From an archaeon (GTDB lineage: Archaea > Methanobacteriota > Methanobacteria > Methanobacteriales > Methanobacteriaceae): DNA of 6,430 bases. The DNA lies in NCBI GenBank assembly GCA_024409185.1, contig JAKSUD010000054.1, positions 1-6,430 on the forward strand, read 5' to 3'. The translations under genes were made by a program, and so were the position numbers. Below the pieces are notes generated by a model. The model was not told the DNA's origin and did no database searches. It worked only from the letters and a program-made list of their open reading frames with translations. Below are positions 1 to 6,219 of the stretch, piece after piece (position 1 is the first letter of the stretch; every line of letters begins with the position of its first letter).

Positions 1-10
1 AAAAAATAAA

Positions 11-18
11 TATAAAAA
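11..18 (+). promoter_or_regulatory. possible archaeal TATA box upstream of the neuA-pseG fusion gene
   Basis: TATAAAAA stands 53 bases before the ATG at 71. An archaeal start site about 25 bases downstream would give a leader of roughly 30 bases ending in the AAAAGG ribosome binding site at 58-63. The surrounding 70 bases are almost pure A+T, so such a match is expected by chance. The window begins only 10 bases upstream, so the true promoter of the transcript may lie outside. Confidence 0.25.
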
Positions 19-70
19 AATACTTAAAAATAAGATTAATTAAAAAAAATAATAGCTAAAAGGTTTTAAA

Positions 71-1768
71 ATGTATGAAGAAAATAAAATTTTGGTAGTA
101 ATACCTGCAAGAGGGGGTTCTAAAGGAATTCCTCGTAAAAATATAAGATTACTTGGTAAAAAACCATTAATATCCCACACTATTGAAATGGGACTTGAAT
201 CCAAATATGTTGATAATCTTGTTGTAACTACAGATGATAACGAAATCAAATTTATTGCTGAAAAATTTGGTGCAGAAACAATAAAACGTGATGGTAAATT
301 AGCAGAAGACTCAATACCTCTTGACCCTGTAATTTACGATGCTACATTACAACAAGAAGCAAAAATTAATGAAAATTATGATATTGTAATCACAGTACAA
401 CCAACTTCCCCTCTTCTAAAAACAAAAACCTTAGATTTAGCTATTGAAACATTAATTAATTCATGGGAAAATGATAATCCTAAAGAACAATATGATACAA
501 TAATAAGTGTTGTTGATGATAGACACTTAAGTTGGGGTTATGATGAAGAATTAGAGAAGTATTATCCACTATATGAAGAAAGATTAAATCGCCAATATTT
601 ACCAAAAGCATATAAAGAAACTGGAAGTATTTTTGCAAGTAAAAGAGAATTTATAAAAGAAAACAGTCGTCTTGGAGATAATATTGGACTTATTGAAATA
701 TCTAAACAAGAAAGTATTGATATTGATAATTATGAAGATTGGTGGGTAGCAGAAAGAATCCTCAAAAAGAAAAAAATCCTCATTAAAACAGATGCAAATC
801 ATGAAATTGGAACTGGACATATTTTTAGAGGATTAGCTATTGCTTCAAAACTTGTAAAACATGAAGTTATTTTCTTACTTGATGAAGCACAACCTTTAGG
901 AATAGAAATAGTTTCTAATAATAATTATCCATTTATTACTCATGATAGTAGAAAAAGTAAAGAGGATATAATTGAAAAAATAGAAGAATATGATCCAGAT
1001 ATTGTAATTAATGATATTCTTAATACAAACTCTAAATATGTTAAAACATTGTATGATAGAGATTATTATATAGTAAACTTTGAAGATTTAGGTGGTGGAA
1101 TTAAATATGCACATATTGTATTTGATGCTTTATATGAACATAAAATTCCATTAAAAAATCTTTATTCAGGACATAAATATTATATTCTCAAAGATGAATT
1201 TAACTATCAAGAATCTAAATTAATTACAGAAGAAGTAGATAGAATTTTACTTACATTTGGAGGAACTGATCCAAATAATTTCACAGAAAAAACTCTTGAA
1301 GCTATTTTAGAAAGTAGCTATGAAAATGAAATTGAAATTATTTTAGGATTAGGATATTCTAAGAAAAAAGAAATTCAAGATAAATACAAAGATAATAATC
1401 GAATAATTATTTATGAAAATGTAAGAAATATGAGTGAACATATGTACAATGCAGATCTAATATTTACTTCAGCAGGACGTACAATGTATGAAATAGCTTC
1501 AATTGGAGTTCCTTGTATTTGCTTATGTCAAAATGAAAGAGAATTAAGCCATATCTTTGGAAATGTTGAACATGGTTTCATAAATATGGGTCTTGGAGCA
1601 GAAGTCTCAAAAGATGAAATTAAAGAAACTCTTGAAAATACTATAAATAATTATAATCTTAGACTAGAAATGAATAAACGTATGTTATCTGTTGACTTGA
1701 AACATGGATTTGAAAATATTATGAACCTTGTAAAAAAAGGTTATAAAGAATGGAAAGGAGAAAATTAA
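71..1768 (+). CDS. neuA: bifunctional CMP-nonulosonate cytidylyltransferase (NeuA type) fused to PseG/SpsG-type UDP-sugar hydrolase
   Basis: Residues 1-231 form a CMP-sialic acid synthetase domain. It has the CTP-binding motif IPARGGSKGIPRKN (11-24, with R14 and K18), TTDD at 53-56, QPTSPLL at 110-116, NRQYLPKAYKETGSIF at 173-188 and the metal-site pair D217/D219 in DIDNYEDWW. Residues 236-565 form a GT-B-like domain of the PseG/SpsG family. It has GTGHIFRG (247-254, candidate catalytic H250), FGGTDPNN (396-403) and SAGRTMYEIASIGVP (467-481). PseG releases UDP from a 2,4-diacetamido-trideoxyhexose, the step before NeuB, while NeuA transfers CMP from CTP to the finished acid, the step after NeuB. 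Only a short lysine stretch (232-235) links the domains. The protein should be cytoplasmic. AAAAGG at 58-63 and the fit of the first residues to the family support the ATG. The symbol covers the first domain only. The second domain could instead be a related glycosyltransferase, and the exact sugar is unknown. Confidence 0.88.
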   Translation: MYEENKILVVIPARGGSKGIPRKNIRLLGKKPLISHTIEMGLESKYVDNLVVTTDDNEIKFIAEKFGAETIKRDGKLAEDSIPLDPVIYDATLQQEAKINENYDIVITVQPTSPLLKTKTLDLAIETLINSWENDNPKEQYDTIISVVDDRHLSWGYDEELEKYYPLYEERLNRQYLPKAYKETGSIFASKREFIKENSRLGDNIGLIEISKQESIDIDNYEDWWVAERILKKKKILIKTDANHEIGTGHIFRGLAIASKLVKHEVIFLLDEAQPLGIEIVSNNNYPFITHDSRKSKEDIIEKIEEYDPDIVINDILNTNSKYVKTLYDRDYYIVNFEDLGGGIKYAHIVFDALYEHKIPLKNLYSGHKYYILKDEFNYQESKLITEEVDRILLTFGGTDPNNFTEKTLEAILESSYENEIEIILGLGYSKKKEIQDKYKDNNRIIIYENVRNMSEHMYNADLIFTSAGRTMYEIASIGVPCICLCQNERELSHIFGNVEHGFINMGLGAEVSKDEIKETLENTINNYNLRLEMNKRMLSVDLKHGFENIMNLVKKGYKEWKGEN

Positions 1769-1826
1769 ATCATTTAAAAAATAAAAATTATATTACATTA
1801 CAAAGTTAAACTATATTAAAATTATA

Positions 1827-1832
1827 AGGTGA
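1827..1832 (+). promoter_or_regulatory. ribosome binding site of neuB
   Basis: AGGTGA ends four bases before the ATG at 1837. It is complementary to the 3' end expected of archaeal 16S rRNA (ATCACCTCC). The same arrangement, GGGTGA then four A's then the start codon, recurs before the flippase gene and helped fix the start there. Confidence 0.65.
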
Positions 1833-1836
1833 AAAA

Positions 1837-2907
1837 ATGAGCATATTTAATGAAGAACCTTTTTTAATAGCTGAAATTGGTGTAAATTATTATGATATTG
1901 CAAAAAAAGAGAACATATCTAATATGGAAGCAGCAAAATTAATGGTAAAAGAAGCTAAAGATGCAGGATGTAATGCAGTTAAATTCCAAAGTTATAAAGC
2001 AAATACAATCGCTTCTAAAAACTCTCCTGCTTATTGGGATACTACAGAAGAACCTACAACTTCACAATATGAATTATTCAAAAAATTTGATTCATTTGGA
2101 AAAGAAGAATATAAAGAAATAGCTAATTATTGTAATGAAATTGGAATAATGTTCTTATCTACACCTTTTGATTTTGATTCCATTGATTATCTTGATGAAT
2201 TTATGGATGTTTATAAAATATCTTCATCAGATTTAACAAATTTACCATTTATTAAAAAAATAGCTGAAAAAGGAAAACCAATTATTATTTCTACTGGTGC
2301 ATCAACTCTTGATGAAATAAAAACTGCAATTGATACAATTGAAAATACAAATGATGATTATACAAATGGAAAATCTGCAATTGGAATTATGCATTGTGTT
2401 CTTTCTTATCCAACAGACAATAATGATGCAAATCTTCTTATGATTAAAAATCTTAAAGATTTATACCCAAATTATGAAATAGGTTATTCAGACCATACAA
2501 AACCTGATGATAAGATGCTTATTTTAACAACCGCTTATGTTTACGGTGCTACAATCCTTGAAAAACATTATACTCTTGATAAAACATTACAAGGAAATGA
2601 CCATTATCATGGAATGGACCCTGAAGATGTAAAAACTTTTGTTGAAAATATTAAACTTATAAAATCTATTAATGGACAATATGATAAAGTACCTTTAGCT
2701 TGTGAAGGAGAATCAAGAAAACAAGCAAGACGTTCAATTATTGCATTAAAAGAAATTCAAATAGGTGAAGAAATTACAGAAGATAAACTTACTTATAAAA
2801 GACCTGGAACTGGAATTTCACCAAATGAAATAGCTAATGTACTTGATAAAAAAGCAAAAGTCTTAATTAAAGAAGATGATTTAATAACTTATGATATGCT
2901 TGAATAA
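1837..2907 (+). CDS. neuB: N-acetylneuraminate synthase family protein (NeuB/LegI/PseI type) with C-terminal SAF domain
   Basis: The enzyme condenses an N-acetylated amino sugar with phosphoenolpyruvate to give a nine-carbon nonulosonic acid in the cytoplasm. The TIM-barrel part (about 8-270) shows AEIGVN (12-17), VKFQ (48-51), STPFD (108-112), KISSSDLTNLPF (127-138), STGAST (152-157), HCVLSYPT (186-193), GYSDHT (216-221) and EKHYTLDK (242-249). A SAF domain follows from about 293, with ARRSI (297-301) and KRPGTGIS (321-328); in characterised NeuB this domain reaches into the partner subunit's active site through an arginine. The 356-residue length is normal. Two variants stand out: NYYD (17-20) where classical NeuB has N-H-x-G, and GNDHYHGMDPED (253-264) after the KHYTLDK strand. 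I associate both with an archaeal-type branch, from memory. Its place between the NeuA-PseG gene and a glycosyltransferase fits one pathway. Whether the product is neuraminic, legionaminic or pseudaminic acid cannot be read from the sequence. Confidence 0.93.
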   Translation: MSIFNEEPFLIAEIGVNYYDIAKKENISNMEAAKLMVKEAKDAGCNAVKFQSYKANTIASKNSPAYWDTTEEPTTSQYELFKKFDSFGKEEYKEIANYCNEIGIMFLSTPFDFDSIDYLDEFMDVYKISSSDLTNLPFIKKIAEKGKPIIISTGASTLDEIKTAIDTIENTNDDYTNGKSAIGIMHCVLSYPTDNNDANLLMIKNLKDLYPNYEIGYSDHTKPDDKMLILTTAYVYGATILEKHYTLDKTLQGNDHYHGMDPEDVKTFVENIKLIKSINGQYDKVPLACEGESRKQARRSIIALKEIQIGEEITEDKLTYKRPGTGISPNEIANVLDKKAKVLIKEDDLITYDMLE

Positions 2908-2931
2908 TTAAAACTGATAGAAGGATAAAAA

Positions 2932-4554
2932 ATGAAAATTACAGTAAAAGAAATTTGTGAAAAATTTTGGGATCTTGAAGAAAAATATGAGTTAAATCAT
3001 ATGTTAATACAAGATACTTATCCTTGGCAATTAATAAGAGTTTATGTTTACTATGAAATAGCTAGAAAATTAAATGTTTTTGAATCTGCCCAACAAGCAA
3101 GCATTACAAGAGCAGATAAAATAAAATCATTAACTCCATTTATTAAAAATAGTTTATTATATAATCCTGCAAAAGGAAAAGAAAAAGATGTTTTAATTTT
3201 TGATCATCCTAGAAAAGTAATGTTTAAAGGAGAATATAGGGACATTTATAGCTATTTTTTACCACAAGCTTTAGATGATTTTAATCAAAGTTATGAGTTA
3301 ATCGAAACTCCTTACTTAAACAAACATTATACAAATAGGAAAAATAAAAAAGATAAAAATGGAAAGAAATACATCAGATATAATGATAAAATTCTTTTAG
3401 AATCTTACATTTACAAGAATAAAAACCGGAATAAAATTCCATTTACAGAAGAAGAATTAAATAAAATAAATCAAATTGAAAAAGCTATTGAAAATACCTT
3501 TTCAGACATCAATAGAGGTTATATGATTACAATTGATTTATTCAGAATAATGGAAGACCATATACTTAATTTCCAATATGAATATGAAAAGTATAAAGAA
3601 ATATTTGAAAAGAAAAAACCAAGGAAAATATTTATTGTTGTAGCTTATGAAAATAAAGTTATCGTAGCAGCTGCAAAAAGTAAAGGTATTGAAGTTGTTG
3701 AATTACAACATGGTACTATTAGTAGATACCATTTAGGATATAGTTACCCTACAAGCACAATGTTAAAAAATGGGAAAATTAAAGAAATTGAATATTTCCC
3801 GGACAAAATACTTACTTTTGGAGAATACTGGAATAATGCTTGCTACTACCCTATACATCCAAAGAATTTAATCACAATGGGTTTTCCTTATTTTGAAGAA
3901 AATGTAAGAGAATATTATAATATGTATAATGAGGATGAAAATAAAACAAGAGTTTTATTTATTTCACAAGGAGTTATTGGAAAATATTTATCTGAATTTG
4001 CATATGACCTCACAATGACAATTTTAGGTAAAAAAGAATTTGATGAAATGATGAGTGAATATGAAAACAACACTCTCCCAAATAATATTAAATTAGATAA
4101 GAATAATTTCATAAAAGATAATAAACAATATGAATTTATCTATAAACTTCATCCTGGAGAATATGAAACATGGATAGAAAATTATCCTTATTTAATTAGA
4201 ACATTAGAACTTGTTCAAGAAGAAAAAAATATAAGTTTTAAAGTTATTGATGATAATAAAACTCCATTATATGAATTATTTGCAACAAGCGAATATCAAA
4301 TAGGAGCATTTTCAACAGCAATTTATGAAGGTTTATCATTTAATTGTAAAACATTTATTATAGATGTTCCTGGAATTGAATATTTAGATGATTTAATTCA
4401 ATATGATATTGTTAAAAAAGTAGATGATGTTAAAATTGTTGCCGATGAAATTCAAAGCGAAACATCCCAACATTTCCAAAGAAGAATTAATAGAAATTAC
4501 TTCTTTAAAAATTATGACAGATCTGCTTACTTTAAAATTTTCAGTACTTATTAA
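2932..4554 (+). CDS. putative GT-B glycosyltransferase, polysialyl/CDP-glycerol-transferase-like; candidate nonulosonate transferase
   Basis: I do not recognise a named gene. The 540-residue protein has no signal peptide or membrane helix. Its start region (WQLIRVYVYYEI, 32-43) is of a kind I recall from surface-polysaccharide proteins. A first Rossmann-like half (about 85-320) carries DVLIFDHPRK (86-95), ENKVIVAAAKSKGIEVVELQHGT (within 240-262, with Q259-H260-G261) and MGFPYFE (316-322). The second half begins with RVLFISQG (340-347) and carries YKLHPGE (404-410) and FSTAIYEGL (460-468). H-G-T, L-H-P and S-T-x-x-Y/F-E are the marks of the TagF/KpsS/polysialyltransferase class of GT-B enzymes, and an HP motif is shared by bacterial sialyltransferases. 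The D/E-D/E-G motif of the latter was not found. The gene lies 24 bases after neuB, with GAAGGAT (2920-2926) ahead of its ATG, so a role in transferring the CMP-activated sugar is a reasonable inference. A glycerol-phosphate or other sugar transferase is the alternative. Long Lys/Asn-rich stretches (about 145-200, 375-400) may be loops. Confidence 0.68.
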   Translation: MKITVKEICEKFWDLEEKYELNHMLIQDTYPWQLIRVYVYYEIARKLNVFESAQQASITRADKIKSLTPFIKNSLLYNPAKGKEKDVLIFDHPRKVMFKGEYRDIYSYFLPQALDDFNQSYELIETPYLNKHYTNRKNKKDKNGKKYIRYNDKILLESYIYKNKNRNKIPFTEEELNKINQIEKAIENTFSDINRGYMITIDLFRIMEDHILNFQYEYEKYKEIFEKKKPRKIFIVVAYENKVIVAAAKSKGIEVVELQHGTISRYHLGYSYPTSTMLKNGKIKEIEYFPDKILTFGEYWNNACYYPIHPKNLITMGFPYFEENVREYYNMYNEDENKTRVLFISQGVIGKYLSEFAYDLTMTILGKKEFDEMMSEYENNTLPNNIKLDKNNFIKDNKQYEFIYKLHPGEYETWIENYPYLIRTLELVQEEKNISFKVIDDNKTPLYELFATSEYQIGAFSTAIYEGLSFNCKTFIIDVPGIEYLDDLIQYDIVKKVDDVKIVADEIQSETSQHFQRRINRNYFFKNYDRSAYFKIFSTY

Positions 4555-4587
4555 TACTTTAAACAAGAAATAATACTAATAAAATTA

Positions 4588-4595
4588 TTATAAAA
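4588..4595 (+). promoter_or_regulatory. possible TATA box in the spacer before the flippase gene
   Basis: TTATAAAA lies 61 bases before the TTG start, in the longest spacer between the + strand genes (102 bases, 4555-4656). This would allow a leader of about 35-40 bases and separate expression of the flippase. The spacer is almost entirely A+T and the box could be chance. No oligo-T tract precedes it, so read-through from the upstream gene remains equally possible. Confidence 0.2.
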
Positions 4596-4646
4596 TAGAA
4601 TAAAAGAATAAAATTAAATTAGTAAAATATAATTAAAGAATAAAAA

Positions 4647-4652
4647 GGGTGA
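4647..4652 (+). promoter_or_regulatory. ribosome binding site selecting a TTG start for the flippase
   Basis: GGGTGA ends four bases before TTG at 4657, matching the spacing of AGGTGA before neuB. There is no in-frame ATG until residue 43, which lies inside the second membrane helix, so the ribosome binding site and TTG decide the start. A GTG at codon 5 (4669) is a weaker alternative. Confidence 0.65.
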
Positions 4653-4656
4653 AAAA

Positions 4657-6096
4657 TTGAGTGAATATGTGCGTTTTATACAAAGAATAGGTCTTGTAGG
4701 ACTTACAAATATCTTAATTTCACTTAGTAGCCTTATTTTCATACCAATCATTACAAAAAGTTTTACAACTGCAGAATATGGTATGTGGGCACAAGTAAAT
4801 ACTACAATCGCACTTGTTCCAAATATTGCAAACTTAGGATTACCTTTTACAATGGTTAGATTCTTATCTGCAGAGAAAGATAAAGACAAAATACGGGAAT
4901 CTTTCTATCCTATGATGGCAGTTACATTTACATCTACAATCATCATTTGTGGAATCTTTATCATACTTGGAAATCCGATAGCTAATGCATTATTTAATGG
5001 AAGTATGCAAGTTTTATACATAACCACTATTATTTCATTCTTTGCATGTATGAACTTAATGTTAATTAGCTACTTTAGAACATTCCAACAAATGAAAAGA
5101 TATTCATTATACCAAATTCTTCAAAGTTATATCGGAGTATTCGTAAGTATTTACCTTACTTATGCAGGTTATCCTATTGAAACTGTTGTTCTTGGTCTTT
5201 TAACAGGATATGTTGCAGTATTTATAATAATGTGGGTCCCAATTCTTAAATATTTAGGATTTGGTTCTGTTAAATGGTCTAATCTTAAAGAGCAATTAGA
5301 ATTTGCAATTCCAACAATTCCAAGTAATGTATCATCATGGATTGTTGATTCAAGTGATAAATATATTATTGGAATTTTTGCAGGACCAATAGCTGTTGGT
5401 TGTTATTCACCAGGATATGCTCTTGGAAGCATACTTTTAATGTTTTTAACACCTTTTGCAGTACTCCTACCTGCAGTTTTACCTGAACCTTATGAAAAAG
5501 GAGATATAAAACAAGTTGATACTTATCTTAATTATTCTATGAAATATTATTTACTTCTTACAGTTCCAGCAGCAGTTGGAATGAGTGTTTTATCTAAACC
5601 ATTACTTTTAGTTATTACAACTCCTGAAATTGCACTTGGAGGTTATATGATTACCCCTCTTGTATGTTTAGGTGCATTATTTATGGGAATGTATGGAATA
5701 ACAAATAACATATTAATTTTAGATAAAAATACAAAACTTTTAGGTAAACTTTGGATTGTTGTAGCTATTTCAAATATTGTTCTTAATATTATTTTAGTAC
5801 CATATCTTGGAATTATTGGTGCAGGATTTGCTACATTACTTTGTTATATTCTTGCATTTGTTGTAACTGCAGTTGCAAGTAAGAAACTTATGAAATTACC
5901 ATTTAATTTAAAAGAAATGTTAAAAATAATTATTGCATCTGGAATAATGGGTGTAATTATTTACTTAATAAATCCAAATAGAATTTTAGGAATTATTTTA
6001 GCTATTTTAATTGGTATAGTGATTTACTTTGTAATAATATTCCTTTTAAAAGGAATTAGTAAAAAAGAGATACAACTATTTAAAGATTTAATTTAA
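4657..6096 (+). CDS. polysaccharide flippase of the Wzx/PST (MOP) family
   Basis: This is a 479-residue membrane protein with 14 predicted hydrophobic segments, at roughly 11-33, 44-66, 84-104, 117-140, 151-170, 176-198, 216-243, 246-272, 296-320, 328-355, 363-383, 386-408, 420-438 and 443-464. The opening (GLTNILISLSSLIFIPIITK, 15-34, then TAEYGMW, 38-44) and the SSDKYIIGIFAGPIAVGCYS segment at 232-251 are typical of O-antigen/teichoic-acid-type exporters of the PST family (COG2244 type). The family moves lipid-linked oligosaccharides across the cytoplasmic membrane. Its presence after the sugar-activation and transferase genes points to export of a nonulosonate-containing glycan, but the substrate cannot be told from sequence. 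Translation starts at TTG with GGGTGA upstream. The reading frame is intact and there is no polymerase (Wzy) gene beside it in the window. Confidence 0.9.
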   Translation: MSEYVRFIQRIGLVGLTNILISLSSLIFIPIITKSFTTAEYGMWAQVNTTIALVPNIANLGLPFTMVRFLSAEKDKDKIRESFYPMMAVTFTSTIIICGIFIILGNPIANALFNGSMQVLYITTIISFFACMNLMLISYFRTFQQMKRYSLYQILQSYIGVFVSIYLTYAGYPIETVVLGLLTGYVAVFIIMWVPILKYLGFGSVKWSNLKEQLEFAIPTIPSNVSSWIVDSSDKYIIGIFAGPIAVGCYSPGYALGSILLMFLTPFAVLLPAVLPEPYEKGDIKQVDTYLNYSMKYYLLLTVPAAVGMSVLSKPLLLVITTPEIALGGYMITPLVCLGALFMGMYGITNNILILDKNTKLLGKLWIVVAISNIVLNIILVPYLGIIGAGFATLLCYILAFVVTAVASKKLMKLPFNLKEMLKIIIASGIMGVIIYLINPNRILGIILAILIGIVIYFVIIFLLKGISKKEIQLFKDLI

Positions 6097-6102
6097 ATAA
6101 TT

Positions 6103-6116
6103 AAAAAAGTAAAAAA
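6103..6116 (-). terminator. possible oligo-U terminator for the acetyltransferase transcript
   Basis: Read on the - strand, two T6 runs separated by two bases follow the stop codon of the acetyltransferase gene by about 80 bases, after several shorter T runs. Oligo-U tracts are the known termination signal of archaeal RNA polymerase. The whole spacer is A-rich on the + strand, so the exact end is uncertain. Confidence 0.35.
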
Positions 6117-6177
6117 GCTATAAAAACTAAAATAAGGAAAAATAGTTAAAAATAATAAAATAATAAAATAAATTAAT

Positions 6178-6219
6178 AGGTAAATCAAATAATTTTAATG
6201 GAATTTACCTTCTTTTTTT
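6178..6219 (+). terminator. hairpin plus T7 tract, candidate terminator of the + strand gene cluster
   Basis: AGGTAAAT (6178-6185) and ATTTACCT (6203-6210) are perfect 8-base inverted repeats with a 17-base loop. They are followed at once by TC and seven T's (6213-6219), then T5 at 6222-6226. The position, about 80 bases after the flippase stop codon, suits the end of the + strand transcript. The stem has only three G-C pairs. The right arm and the T tract are also codons of the convergent acetyltransferase, which encode lysines there, so part of the pattern is forced by coding. Confidence 0.45.

Noticed and set aside
40..249. 69-codon open frame on the - strand
   Set aside because: It lies antisense to the conserved NeuA motif region and has no recognisable protein features; low-GC sequence readily leaves such frames open.
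599..820. 73-codon open frame on the - strand
   Set aside because: It is antisense to the NeuA/PseG junction, with a Phe/Ile-rich composition that simply mirrors Lys/Asn/Glu codons of the real gene.
1769..1836. possible internal promoter before neuB
   Set aside because: The 68-base spacer has TATA-like strings, such as TTTAAAAAATA near 1774, but so does every A+T-rich stretch here; nothing sets it apart.
3915..4112. 65-codon open frame on the - strand
   Set aside because: It is antisense to the GT-B gene, with no family resemblance and no convincing ribosome binding site.
2932..4554. assignment of the GT-B gene as a sialyltransferase of a known family
   Set aside because: The HP motif is present but the D/E-D/E-G motif was not found, so only a superfamily-level call is justified.
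4614..4889. 91-codon open frame on the - strand
   Set aside because: It overlaps the start of the well-supported flippase gene in antisense and resembles no known protein.
6141..6175. AAATAATAAAATAATAAAAT pattern as a tandem repeat or regulatory array
   Set aside because: It is short and irregular, and expected from the A-rich composition shared by all the spacers; no conserved unit could be defined.
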